Source of the DNA: Terfezia claveryi
Taxonomy: Eukaryota; Ascomycota; Pezizomycetes; Pezizales; Pezizaceae
Assembly (NCBI GenBank): GCA_015179025.1
Contig: WHUX01000172.1
Coordinates: 1-64,000 of the forward strand
Length of the DNA stretch: 64,000 nt
Reading direction: 5' to 3'
A model generated the notes under the pieces. The model worked only from the letters and a program-made list of their open reading frames with translations. It did no database searches and was not told where the DNA came from. Positions 42,023 through 53,343 of the stretch are shown here, in pieces; positions within the stretch are counted from its first letter, which is position 1, and every line of letters starts with the position of its first letter. The translations under genes were made by a program, and so were the position numbers.

Positions 42023-42480
42023 TCATTCAGCTGGACGAGGCTTGAGAGGGTAATGCTGGTGGAATAGGGTGACCAGGTCAGGAGTATTTTCCAGATCCTC
42101 TGCTGGTTGCCAGGTGGTCTCCTCGTCCCCTAACCATTTGACCTTGTACTGAACTCATCTATAGCGCTTCCTAGAGTCCAGTACCTCCTCAACCTCCCAC
42201 TCCTCTTCACCTGCAATCACCACGGAAGGAGGGGCGGGGTGCTTTTGCCCTAGAAGGGGATCGTCAGCGGCTGGCTCGATCTCTGAGACATGAACGACCG
42301 GATGGCGCTTGATCTCCCTGGGAAACCTCAGTCGGTAAGCATGAGTGCCCACAGCTGCTAACACCTCGTAGGGACCTAGAAACTTGTGATCCAGCTTACG
42401 GGAGGGCCGTTCTGTCCGGAAGTGTCTGCTAGAAAGCCATACCTTGTCTCCAGGCTGGTATCTTGGGGCTGGCAACTATG
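42023..42480 (-). pseudogene. Chromodomain end of the inner element
   Basis: The frame 42475-42155 has PAPRYQPGDKVWLSSRHF, LDHKFLGPYEVLAAVG, HPVVHVSEIEPA and WEVEEVLDSRKRYR. After a TGA (Arg expected) it continues QYKVKWLGDEETTWQPAEDL, a chromodomain. This is the typical tail of a chromovirus polyprotein. Confidence 0.88.
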
Positions 42481-42779
42481 ATCTATTGGCATATTCTGCT
42501 TGCCTGGCCTGGGCATATCCTAGCTCAGCCTTCAGGGTACCGTGGAGCTCAGTGATTCCAGCTGCCAATTCCTTAGCCGGGGGATGGGCTTTCTGCAGAG
42601 GTGCTAAGGTATCCACGAATCAGGGGTGCCAACCGTAATTGGCCAGGAAGGGAGAGGTTTTTGAGGACTCCGAGAACTGGTTGTTGGTGGCGAATTCGCA
42701 GGTCGCCAGCAATGAAACCCAGTTGTCCTGCTGGTAATTGATGAAAGCCCTCAGATACTACTCCATAATGGCATTCATC

Positions 42780-43590
42780 CTCTCCGATTAGCCGTCCGTC
42801 TGGGGGTGGTAAGCTGTTGACAGACGAACTTTGATCCCCAGAAGTTCGCAGAAGGCTTGCCAGAATTCTGAGGTAAACTGGGGCCCACAGTCGGACATGA
42901 TCGATTCAGGGAGGCCATGGTACCGGAATACATTATTGAGGTAGAGGTTGGCTAACTCCAGAGCGGAGCAGGTATCCCAGCAAGGTATAACATGCCTCAT
43001 CTTTGTCAACCGGTCTACCACCATTAGGATGGCATTGAACCCTGTATCTTCCGGCAATCCCGTCACGAAGTCCATAGTCAGGTGCAGCCAGGGCCGATCC
43101 GGGATGTCCAGAGGTTTCAGGGTCCCATATGGGGCGTGGAGGACAGGCTTAACACGTTTGCAAACATGGCAGTTCCGTATATACCGTTCCACGTCCTTCC
43201 GCTGGTCAATACATATGTATTCCTTAGCTAGCAGCTCCAACGTTTTAGCCACCCCAGAGTGACCTGCAACTAGGCTGTCGTGGTGTTCCTTGATCAATCG
43301 CAGGCGCAGCTCTCCTTCCAGTACATAGAGCTATTCGAGGTGATAAAGGATGCCCTCCTGGACGATACATTTGGCCAGGGAAATCTTGGGGTGGTGGCGC
43401 TGGCCAGAATCCACTGCGGTGATGATGTCTTTGGCCAGGGGGTCTTCTTCGTAAGCCTGTTTTACCAGCTGTCGGAGGTCGGCTTCCACTTCAGCAAGGG
43501 TATTGGCTGCCAGATCAAAGTTTTCGGGCTTCAATACCACCTGATTCTGGTATTTTAGCCTTTCAAGGTTTTCGGGCTTCAATACCACCT
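42780..43590 (-). pseudogene. Integrase of the inner element
   Basis: The frame includes HDSLVAGHSGVAKTLELL (zinc-binding start), CHVCKRVKP, MDFVTGLPEDTGFNAILMVV (first Asp), YHGLPESIMSDCGPQFTSEF (second Asp) and LSTAYHPQTDG. It is interrupted by TAG after YHLE, and downstream by stops at QSERM and MEQYL positions. A 48-bp near-duplicate coding NQVVLKPEN occurs at about 43510-43610. Confidence 0.9.
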
Positions 43591-43597
43591 GATTCTA

Positions 43598-44960
43598 GTA
43601 TTTTAGCCTTTCATCCCCCCCTTTAGGGAGGTCTCCTGATCTCCTAGTCAAAGCATCTGGTTTCCCACCAGCCTTTCCTGGCCGGTATTTAATCTTGAAG
43701 TTGAACCGGGAGAGGAACTCCGACCACCTAGCCTGCCGCCGGTTAAGCAGCTTGGTAGTAGTAAAATACTCAAGGTTCTTATGATCGGACAGTACCTCGA
43801 TAATTCCCTTGGCTGACTCCAGGTGTGGCCTCCACTCCTCGAATGCTCACACAATGGCCATTAACTCCTTATCATAGATTTCATAATTATACTCCACCGG
43901 GGAGTGCTTTTTTGAGAAGTATGCCACTGGGTGGAGGATACCATTATCATCATTTTGAGACAGTATTCCAGTGGAGACATATTCGGAGGCATCAGTTTCG
44001 ACCATGCATTCTCGATCGAGATCGAAGTGGGCTAGGATCGGAGCTGAACAGAAGGCTTTCTTGAGGTCCTCAAAAGTGGCCTGGGCTGCTGGATTCCACT
44101 GAAAAGGCTTTTTCGGTGTTCTAGCCTCCATCTTGGTCTTGGTCAGGGCTGTTAGAGGTGCCACAATTTTCAAATAATCCAGAATGAACCGGCGATAGAA
44201 GTTAGCAAAACCCAGGAAGGCCTATATGTCCTTCAAATTGGCAGGGATTTCCCATTCCTGGATTGCCGCAACCTTGACAGGGTCCATTTTAATGCCTTCC
44301 GTGGTTATGATCAAGCCCAAGTACTTCACCTTTTGGATATGGAATTCGCATTTTTCGGGCTTGAGGTATAACCCAGCTTGTTCCAGCTTCTCTAATACTT
44401 GTCGGACATAGATCCTGTGTTCTACAAGCGAATTAGAGTATATGAGAATATTGTCTAGATAAGCTATACAGAATACATCCAGAAAGTCCCGCAAGGTGTC
44501 GTTGATAAAGTGCTGGAAGGAGGCCGGTACATTGGTCAGACCGAAGGGCATCACATTGTACTCGAAGTGGCTATATCGTGTCCAGAAGGCAGTTTTCCAC
44601 TCCTCCCCTTCGGCAATCTGTACCAAGTTATAGGCCCCCCTCAAGTCCAATTTGGTAAACCATTTAGCCTTTGACAACCTGGCCAACGTCTCCTAGATTA
44701 GGGGCAAGGGGTATCTATTTTTTACTATTATCTCATTCAAACCATGGTAGTCCACGCATAACCGAAGAGAACCATCCGATTTCTTCACGAATAGTATAGG
44801 GGCTACAGCTGGGGAAGAGCTGTACCAAATGAAGCTCTTATTGAGGTTTTCCTCCAAGTACTTCTTCAGAGCCTCTAATTCCAGCCAGGACATTCTATAG
44901 AGCAGGCCATATGGTGGGGTCTTTCCTTCCACCAGGGGGATTGTGTGGTCATATGGTCGT
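43598..44960 (-). pseudogene. Reverse transcriptase and RNase H of the inner element
   Basis: Blocks in order: [53 protein letters not shown], then the catalytic box read as YLDN (about 44467-44456) instead of [15 protein letters not shown], and RNase H with [10 protein letters not shown] and YDKELMAIV. The loss of the second Asp of YLDD alone should inactivate the enzyme. Stops occur where Gln is expected (for example before AFLGFANF). Confidence 0.9.
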
Positions 44961-45762
44961 TATGGCGCCAACTTCTCCGCGGCTTTTTCTGAGAACAAAT
45001 CAATGAACTCGTAGTATTCCTTTGGGACCATAGACTTCCAGTCCTCCCTGGACCTTGTCTTGTTGATCGCCAGGTTACCTTATATATGGAAAGAGTATGT
45101 GCCTTCAGCTTGTGCCTCCTAGTGAGGTAAGCGAAAGCCCCTGCGCCAATAAAGCTAACATTCATGGGTTTTTGGGGAGCGGGGGATATCGGGGAAATAA
45201 GGGGAACAGGAACAGGTGGGTTATCAACATTGATGTATGCGGTCTGGTATACTACCTGGGTGGGGTCCTCTACCGGAGGTAGTAGTGCGTATAATCTCTT
45301 AATGGCAGTCCGTGGGACACCATAGTGCCTCTTGCAATACCCACTATTAAAATTTAAGGTGTTAGAGCCAAAGTTGACGGAGACATCATGCATCCGGAGC
45401 CATGGAATCCCCAGAACAATTAGGTATTTGAGCTTGGTCACGAACATGGGGAGACTCTCCGAGTGGTCTCCAATGGCACTGGGTAGACAGGCAAGGTCGG
45501 TGATAGCCCCAAAAGAGATGGGGCAGCCATCGATAATATCAAGAAGGCGGGGGGTGTTAAGTTTCAAGGTTGGTATAGAGTTTTTACTGATGAAGGTCTG
45601 GTCAATGAATACTATTCCTGAAGCACCACAATCTATGAGAGCTGATGTAACTACTGTTTTATCATTGAACTTGACAGTTATTGGTACTACAAAATACTCG
45701 CCGAACAAGCGAGATTCATCAATAGACATAGATACAGGAACAGAAAAAGATGACAAAGACAA
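44961..45762 (-). pseudogene. Aspartic protease region of the inner element
   Basis: Contains VVTSALIDCGASGIVFIDQT, the retropepsin-type catalytic motif, and LGIPWLRMHDVSVNFGS. A frameshift near 45080-44950 separates it from the reverse transcriptase. Confidence 0.85.
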
Positions 45763-45797
45763 ATGACTCAGGATAGGTCCCTTGCTAGTGTCAGCAA

Positions 45798-46994
45798 CTA
45801 GGCAAGGGACAGGGCTTTTCCCGACTCGTCCACCTCCTCGATCCGGAGTTCTGGGGTATTGGCTAGGCAGTTGGAGATGGCATGGACGGCCAGGGAGCAG
45901 TTTTTTCGAAGGGGACAGGCTGCAATGAAGTGATCAGCCTTCCCGCATGCAATACACAAGCCTTTATCCCTATGCCTGTCCCGTTCCTCCTGCGTCAATC
46001 GAGGCCTTCCCGAGAACAAATCTATAGGGGCGGGCCCTCCTGGTACCAGCGAAGGATGTGCCGGTTTGTTGGCCAAGGTCGTGGTTGTTGTAGTGGACTG
46101 GGCTGGCTTCGGCTGCTGCTGCTGTTGTGCTGGGCGGGTGGTCAGTTGGAAGGCTGGTCGGTAGTGTAACCTGGCCATTCGTTGCTCCACCATGGAGGCC
46201 TGGTCGATCAACTCCTCGAGGGTATCAACCGCGGGGAGGGTAACTATGGCTTGTTGCAGCTCATCGCTGAGCCCCTCCTGGAATTGTTTGAACTTAGCCT
46301 GGTCATTCCACCTTAACTCTGCGGCCAGCCTTAAGAACTCTGCGACGTAAGTAGACAGCTCTGAGTTGTGCTGTCTCAGTGCCTGGAGCACTCGACTGGC
46401 CATCCCCACTGCATCAGGATCTCCGAACGCCCGATCCAAGATAACAAACAAGGCTGAGACGTTGTCAAGCTTGATCCCTGTCTCAAGCACATAAGGCTGG
46501 ATTTGATCCGTGGCCTTGCCCTCCAGCAGGGCAAACACATAGGCCAGGCAGTGTTGTTCTGATGGAAACCTAGCTGAATCCCCTCTCAACTTCAAGTTTA
46601 CTACATTTTTCCAGGCTCATAGACGAGCCCTATCCCCATTGAACTTAGGGGGGGTGGGGATACTTTCCGTTTTGGCAGTGGTGGTTGGCGTAGGGATAGC
46701 CAGATTCGCCAGGGTGCGGCCAAGGTTTTGTACCGTGGTCCGTTCGGTAGCTAGGGTAAGGTTCACATGGTCGAGATCCGTCTGGAGGACCGTGATCTCT
46801 TCGTCGGCGGATCTCAGCTTTCATTCGGCCACGGCCAGGCTGTTGCCGAGTTCGGCCCCGATGGCATCCATGGCCTGGAAAATGTTGATGATTTCTCGAT
46901 GATAGGCATTCAATTCGTTCGGGCCTGAGGGTATAGGGGAGCTTCTCCAGGTCTGGAACCTGACGGCGGGTGGTAGGAGAGCTGCTCCTGACAT
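45798..46994 (-). pseudogene. gag of the inner element
   Basis: ATG at 46994-46992 (MSGAALLPP). The coding continues through a coiled-coil stretch, KFNGDRARL and QFQEGLSDELQQAI to the zinc knuckle CIACGKADHFIAAC (CCHC) near 45950. Two TGA codons (near 46821 and 46615) break the frame, both where an Arg (CGA) fits the context. Confidence 0.88.
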
Positions 46995-47030
46995 GACTGC
47001 GTACCAGTTGGTCCAAAGGATCCAACATAG

Positions 47031-47675
47031 TGTAACGAGGGCTCTGGGGGACAAGGCGACCAAGGGGTATGCTGGGGCAGTGGCAAGGGGGAATTGCACA
47101 CATAGGAGCACTACGTATGTGATCTAGGGAAAGGATAGGGGCAAGGCAATGGCAGAGCTAGGGTAACACTCACGTAGGAACGCTATGTGTGTCACTAGGA
47201 AACCTAGGGTTGTCACGGACGCCTGTCACGGATGTCACGGACACCTGTCATAGATGTCACGGATGTCACGGACACCTGTCATGGATGTCATGGACGATGT
47301 CAGGGGGGGCAGGATGTTCAGAAGGCAAGAGGCAAGGACAAGAGACACGCGGAAGTGATTACCGCGTGTATCGAAGGGAGGCAGCTGTGCTGCAGAGTTG
47401 TTTTGTACGAGACAAGGATGTGTACAAGGGAAGTGCACAAGCACTGGGAGGAGCAAGGTCCTGTATTAGGTATACAAGATGTTGGACGGGGATCCAACGT
47501 GAGTGCGAGAGGGAGGAGATATATATACATGGTGGCCCAAGACCGATAACAGAATAAGGTTCCGAGATAGGGAACCCTCGACAGTTGTGCCGAAAGTGGC
47601 ACGACTCTCAAAACACAACCCGGTACTAGGCAACATCAATAACAATAACAACGGTAAAGAGAGGCGGTTGTTACA
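47031..47675 (-). repeat. 5' LTR of the inner chromovirus
   Basis: Partner of 41230-41852, 645 bp. It has one or two extra copies of the internal CACGGA tandem unit (47210-47300). It ends GGTTGTTACA followed by the AGGAG duplication. Confidence 0.93.
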
Positions 47676-47680
47676 AGGAG

Positions 47681-48503
47681 TAGGATCTCTAGGTCATCGT
47701 TGATGATCTCGTGGCAGTAGTGGAGGTGGTATTCCTCCTGCTGCCTGCTCAAGTCTCTGTACTTTATTTGTTGAAAGGTGTCTCGGCTGAGGGGCCTATA
47801 CTTGCTGTTCTACCTTAGCCAATCTTTCCTTGATACTAGTGAAACGTCCTTTGATACTAGAGAATCGTTGTTGGTATTGATTATTATAGTAGTCTGCCTG
47901 TCCTTTAAGGTATCGAAGGTTGTGGTAGATCGTCTGAAATTCTTTTGTCTAGTTTGTTTGTCCAGAAATGATAATGTTCTGGATCTGAGTAAGTGCATCT
48001 TGAGTATCATTCGATAGTTGTGCATGTTTACTGGCAGCAGCATTTGCTGTGTTCTGAATATCTGCTGCACTTCACTGAATGAATTCCGTGTGTACTGATT
48101 GTGTCTGTTGTAGTTGCTATACTTGTACTAGTATAGCTTGCTTTTCTGGGTCTAGTCGCTGAACTTGGGCCTTCATGGCGGCATATCCAGGATCCACTGA
48201 AGTTTGGTGACGAGCTGCTAGTCGCCTGCCTTTAGTGGAGGGTCCTGGATTGGTAGATGGAGCTACTAATGGAGTAACTGATCGTATAATAGGTTCTGGA
48301 GAGGAGGAGGATATTGATCCGAGTCCTATTTATTGACGGGGGGTGCCCCAGCGTTCCTGAAACTGTATAATCTAGGATGAGGGAGCATAGTATTGCTCGA
48401 TAAATTGTTCAGCTCATTGTTGTGTCTAGATAACACTATCATTGTCAGTGTTAGCTATAGGCTTATCAGAGGCTTCACCAAGTAATCCTCTCAACATTGA
48501 CAT
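47681..48503 (-). pseudogene. gag (N-terminal part) of the outer element
   Basis: Begins at ATG 48503-48501 (MSMLRGLLGEASDKP). The coding continues through Gln-rich and coiled-coil sequence (MKAQVQRLDPEKQAILVQV; HAQLSNDTQDALTQIQNII) and breaks off at the nested element. Stops at positions expected to be Gln or Arg are frequent (for example in VI*TQQ*AEQF). It joins, across the insertion, with 40325-41224. Confidence 0.8.
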
Positions 48504-48558
48504 AGTTGTAGGGGATTATAGGGTGTTGGTGTCTATAGAGGTGTATATAGACAAGTGG

Positions 48559-49187
48559 TGTAATATTACAGGTGGGCTGTAACTATGAATATACAAGTTG
48601 GCGGTAGTAGTATAAAGGAGTTATCAGTAATAAGTACAAGTATAAATGCAGTCACAACTCGGGTGTAAAGTGGACTTGATAAGAGTAAAGCTATATATAG
48701 ACTTAGAATACTGCTTGAGTCTAATTGTATTAACTATGTAAAAGCGGTAGCTTATATAGAAGCATTGATCTGATAAGTTATTATCAGATCTGACGACACT
48801 TCCTATAATAGCTTAGTAGCACTGACGTCAGGTAGTTGCCTAGAACAGGAAGACGCTTCCTGTTTAGGAACTCTGTAGTCTAATATATATTGATTAGGCA
48901 GCCCGAACTATAATGCATCGCAGTTAGGCTGTCATACATGAGCTGAACTTGAATACAACGAATAACAATATATGAATAATGAACATAAGAAGTTAATGGA
49001 TATCTATAGAAGAGAGTACATGTATGAGAACGCATTCAGAGGTCACATGCTTCCTTACACCAATACCTGTCCATTCCGGACACATTATTTACATCTATAT
49101 GGTTGATCAGGCCATATCAGTTAGCAGCCATAATTAGGTATTGTGATATCCCCTGTTGAGAGTAGGTCTCTTACCTGAGCCCTAACA
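48559..49187 (-). repeat. 5' LTR of the outer chromovirus
   Basis: Partner of 36111-36734. It begins TGTAATATTACAGG and ends GAGCCCTAACA. The target duplication AGAAT follows at 49188-49192. Differences from its partner show the element is older than the inner one. Confidence 0.92.
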
Positions 49188-49270
49188 AGAATAATATGAA
49201 TTTGTTTCGAGAAATATATGCTCTTATATAGCTGGATTGCCTATTCCAGACCAGCCTGGTCAGACTGGTC

Positions 49271-49348
49271 TTTTTTTTAAATTTTTTTTAAATACTTAGT
49301 ACTCCTATGCAGCCCTGTTAAGGGGGCTATAAGGAGCCACACGGAAAT
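49271..49348 (-). mobile_element. SINE-like retroposon, 5'-truncated copy E
   Basis: A T-rich run followed by AAATACTTAGTACTCCTATG, CAGCCCTGTTAAGGGGGC and AGGAGCCACACGGAAAT matches the tail end of copy A. It is flanked by GTCAGACTGGTC at 49259-49270 and 49349-49360. Because the surroundings are a GACTGGTC tandem array, the duplication is less decisive than for copy D. Confidence 0.75.
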
Positions 49349-49480
49349 GTCAGACTGGTCGGACTGGTCGGACTGAATGGACTGAATAGACTGGTCAGAC
49401 TAAATGGACTAGTCGGACTGCGGACTGGTCGGACTGGTCAGACTGGGCGGACTGGTCGGACTGCAGTCCACGAGATAGCC
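49349..49480. repeat. GGACTGGTC tandem repeat
   Basis: Irregular 9-10-bp units (GGACTGGTC, GGACTGAAT, GGACTGCAG), related to the array at 33003-33175. A GC-rich GGCC tract follows to about 49570. Confidence 0.85.
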
Positions 49481-49827
49481 CGATGGGGCCGGTCCAGGCT
49501 GTTTCAGACCAGCATGGACCTCGGCCCTCAGTCCAGGCCCCCGGTGGCCTGCAGGCTGACCTGGCCGGTTGGTGACACTGGTGTCAGCAATCTTAGAATT
49601 ATCGCTGATAGTGTTCCACTACAGGAGCTCTGAAGAAAGAGTTCGATTGGTACAAGAATAAATTGTCTCTCCTTAGTATTGAGGTTCTCTTACAGCTCTA
49701 CTGCTCTATCTAAGTTTACGTGGTCTCCTTCCTCTAACCACTAATGCACGGAGGGTATTTTCTTAGAATCTTTGGAAGAAATCTGAACATCTACAATCTT
49801 CTTCAGCATTTTAGGCTGGGCTTCATC

Positions 49828-50044
49828 AGGATAGATATTTCTGTGCCGCAACGCCCCCTGCAGGCGCCCTGACGGACCACCTTGTACCTCTCCTGCCCTC
49901 TGCGTTAGGTCGCCCCGACGCCACTTCTGGCGCATCAGGATATATATTTCTGTGCCGCAACGCCCGCTCCCGGCACCCTGACGGACTATCTTCTACCTGA
50001 CCCGCCTTGTGCGTCAGGTCGCCCCGACGCCACAACACCATCAC
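49828..50044. repeat. 109-bp GC-rich tandem repeat, two copies
   Basis: The unit TCAGGATAGATATTTCTGTG...CGCCCCGACGCCAC (49828-49935) is repeated at 49936-50044, with a partial third copy (CCAGGCGCCCTGACGA) following. It borders the left end of the giant palindrome. Similar CCCCGACGCC words occur just beyond the right end (about 55365). Confidence 0.8.
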
Positions 50045-50550
50045 CAGGCGCCCTGACGATTGCCCTCTTCTAGCTGCGCACCCTAGGAACCCTAGCCCTT
50101 GTGTCGCTCGGGCGCCATGTCTTCCGAGGTACCGCCCTGGCGCCTTGTGTTCCGAGGTGCCACCGTGGTGCGTGTGTACATCCATGCCCTGGCACAACTA
50201 CCTGATAGGTGGACCACTGTGTGCACTCGGAGCATGGAGGTAATAGCAGCTATACATTGCAAGAACTATGTACGTTTGAATTTCTATATACATAGCTAAG
50301 CTATAGATGCACTTCGAACGAACCATTCTCTCATGCATCCCACTTGAACTCATCCTGCGCATATGCCTCCAAAAATCCTAGCGGTTCCCTGATCTGAGCC
50401 GTCTGCAAAGTCGTTATCGCCGTGCTTTGATCTAATAATATCTATATAGCTATTAACAACAGAACGCTGATATCGCGAGACTGCACATACCTAGAGCTAC
50501 CCAATTGCTGGCTGATGTAGTCATCCACTGCCATGAGCAATGCCTATTAC

Positions 50551-51270
50551 TAGAGCAATTAGCTATGCGTTCCCATAAAGTCCGTGGATTGGCTGGCGAG
50601 TTCACGTACCTAGGTATGTCTACGCATATAGATGGGGAATATCTCGGGAGTGCACTTGCGGAGTCCTAAGAGCAATTAGCTATGCCTTCACATACAGTCT
50701 GCTGGTTTTCTGGCGAGTTCACGTACCTGGCTATGCCTGTGTCTGCGCATATAGATTGGGGATATATCGGAACTGCACTGGCGGAGTCCTAAGAGCAATT
50801 AGCTATACATTCACATAGAGTCCGCTGGTTTTCTGGCCAGTTCACGTACCTAACTATGCCTGTGTCTGCGCATATAGATTGGGGATATATCGGAACTGCA
50901 CTGGCGGAGTCCTAAGAGCAATTAGCTAGAGTCCGCTGGTTTTCTGGCGAGTTCACGTACCTAGCTATGCCTGTGTCTGCGCATATAGATTGGGGATATA
51001 TCGGAACTGCACTGGCGGAGTCCTAAGAGCAATTAGCTATACATTCACATAGAGTCCGCTGGTTTTCTGGCGAGTTCACGTACCTAGCTATGCCTGTGTC
51101 TGCGCATATAGATTGGGGATATATCGGAACTGCACTGGCGGAGTCCTAAGAGCAATTAGCTATACATTCACATAGAGTCCGCTGGTTTTCTGGCGAGTTC
51201 ACGTACCTAGCTAGCTATGTCTCCGCATATAGATGGGGGATATCTCGAGAGTGCACTGGGGGAGCCCTAA
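50551..51270. repeat. 120-bp tandem array, left arm (about 6 copies)
   Basis: Units start with GAGCAATTAGCTA, contain TCCGCTGGTTTTCTGGCGAG and GTTCACGTACCTAG, and end with GGAACTGCACTGGCGGAGTC. One unit lacks the ACATTCACATAG part. The outermost and innermost copies are the most diverged. Confidence 0.9.
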
Positions 51271-51555
51271 CCTCAGCTTGACCTGCCGCCGACTGGCTGG
51301 TTGAGTTACCTGTGCAAAGAGGGGGCGCACGTGCTCTCGTGTTATGTTTGTTCACGCATGCCTGGAAATATGTCTCGGTTGACGCGGCCGACAAATATGT
51401 GTGATTGGCGGGAAGGCAGATTGGCGCACGCTGGTGTGACAGATCAGCACATGCATGTTTCAGGCCACATATGCCCGCCAGCCGTGAGATTACCGAAGTG
51501 GGTAATAGGTATGGAAGAGGAGCCCTCATGGCAGGCTTGTAAATATGGACTTGTT
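51270..51555. repeat. Unique block of the palindrome, left copy
   Basis: Its inverted partner is 53343-53640. The two are nearly identical (for example one T/C difference in GTTATGTTTGTTCACG), which indicates a young duplication or ongoing gene conversion. No gene is supported. Confidence 0.85.
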
Positions 51556-52455
51556 TATGCGAGAAACTCATGCTTTGAGACTTATATATATATATATGCG
51601 AGAAACTCATGCTTTTCGAGGCTTATATATAGATATGCGAGAAACTCATGCTTTTCGAGGCTTATATATATATATGCGGGAAACTCGTGCTTTGAGACTT
51701 ATATATATACTCATGCTTTTCGAGGCTTCCAGATATATATGCGAGAAACTCATGCTTTGAGACTTATATATATATATATGCGAGAAACTCATGCTTTTCG
51801 AGGCTTATATATAGATATGCGAGAAACTCATGCTTTGAGACTTATATATATATATATGCGAGAAACTCATGCTTTTCGAGGCTTATATATAGATATGCGA
51901 GAAACTCATGCTTTTCGAGGCTTATATATATATATGCGGGAAACTCGTGCTTTGGAGATATATATATATATATATGCGAGAAACTCGTGCTTTGAGACTT
52001 ATATATATACTCATGCTTTTCGAGGCTTATATATATATATGCGAGAAACTCATGCTTTTCGAGGCTTATATATAGATATGCGAGAAACTCATGCTTTTCG
52101 AGGCTTATATATATATATGCGAGAAACTCATGCTTTTCGAGGCTTATATATAGATATGCGAGAAACTCATGCTTTTCGAGGCTTATATATATATATGCGG
52201 GAAACTCGTGCTTTGGAGATATATATATATATATATGCGTGCTTTGAGACTTATATATATACTCATGCTTTTCGAGGCTTCCAGATATATATGCGAGAAA
52301 CTCATGCTTTGAGACTTATATATATATATATGCGAGAAACTCATGCTTTTCGAGGCTTATATATATATATGCGAGAAACTCATGCTTTTCGAGGCTTATA
52401 TATATATATGCGAGAAACTCATGCTTTGAGACTTATATATATATATATGCGAGAA
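51555..52455. repeat. 39-bp AT-rich minisatellite, left arm
   Basis: Repeats of ATGCGAGAAACTCATGCTTT, then TCGAGGC or GAGAC, then TTATATATATATAT. More than twenty units occur with variable TA-run length. Long frames here (up to 388 codons) follow from the repeat length and are not evidence of a protein. Confidence 0.9.
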
Positions 52456-52477
52456 ACCCATCGTTAGTTTCATCTGG

Positions 52478-53343
52478 AAGCCTCGAAAAGCATGAGTATA
52501 TATATAAGTCTCAAAGCACGAGTTTCTCGCATATATATATATATATCTCCAAAGCACAAGTTTCCCGCATATATACTAATAAGCCTCAAGAGCACGAGTT
52601 TCTCGCATATATATATATATATCTCCAAAGCACGAGTTTCCCGCATATATACTAATAAGCCTCAAAAGCATGAGTTTCTCGCATATATATCTAGAAACCT
52701 CGAAAAGCATGAGTATATATATATCTCCAAAGCACGAGTTTCCCGCATATATATATATAAGCCTCGAAAAGCATGAGTTTCTCGCATATCTATATATAAG
52801 CCTCGAAAAGCATGAGTTTCTCGCATATATATATATATAAGCCTCAAAGCATGAGTTTCTAACATATATATCTAGAAACCTCGAAAAGCATGAGTTTCTG
52901 GCATATATATATATAAGTCACAAAAGCACGAGTTTCTCGCATATATATCTGGAAGCCTCGAAAAGCATGAGTATATATATAAGTCTCAAAGCACGAGTTT
53001 CTCGCATATATATATATATATATCTCCAAAGCACGAGTTTCCCGCATATATTATATAAGCCTCGAAAAGCATGAGTTTCTCGCATATCTATATATAAGCC
53101 TCGAAAAGCATGAGTTTCTCGCATATATATATATAAGCCTCGAAAAGCATGAGTATATATATAAGTCTCAAAGCACGAGTTTCTCGCATATATATATATA
53201 TATATCTCCAAAGCACGAGTTTCCCGCATATATATATATAAGCCTCGAAAAGCATGAGTTTCTCGCATATCTATATATAAGCCTCGAAAAGCATGAGTTT
53301 CTCGCATATATATATATATAAGTCTCAAAGCATGAGTTTCTCG
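52478..53343. repeat. 39-bp AT-rich minisatellite, right arm
   Basis: Reverse complement of the left-arm minisatellite (AAGCATGAGTTTCTCGCAT units). The order of variants differs from the left arm near the centre, so the arms have diverged there by rearrangement of repeat units. Confidence 0.9.

Larger units (their letters stand above)
41230..47675 (-). mobile_element. Inner Ty3/gypsy chromovirus (full length, dead)
   Basis: A second LTR retrotransposon inserted in the gag of the outer one. It has LTRs 41230-41852 and 47031-47675 and the perfect 5-bp duplication AGGAG (41225-41229 and 47676-47680). Coding order on the minus strand is gag, protease, reverse transcriptase, RNase H, integrase, chromodomain. 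At least a dozen nonsense codons occur at positions where Gln or Arg is expected. The LTRs are close to each other in sequence, so the insertion is younger than the outer one. Confidence 0.93.
36111..49187 (-). mobile_element. Outer Ty3/gypsy chromovirus insertion (carries a nested element)
   Basis: The insertion is bounded by two LTRs (36111-36734 and 48559-49187) and by the 5-bp duplication AGAAT (36106-36110 and 49188-49192). Coding order on the minus strand is gag, protease, reverse transcriptase, RNase H, integrase, chromodomain. This is the Ty3/gypsy order with a chromovirus-type C-terminus. A second LTR element (41230-47675) split its gag. Without that insert it would be about 6.6 kb. 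Every frame has stops, so it is dead. Confidence 0.92.

Noticed and set aside
51301..52467. 388-codon plus-strand frame with repeated MRETHAFRGLYI units
   Set aside because: It is the translation of the 39-bp minisatellite, which is a multiple of three and lacks stops in this phase. Equivalent frames appear on the other arm. There is no signal or domain.
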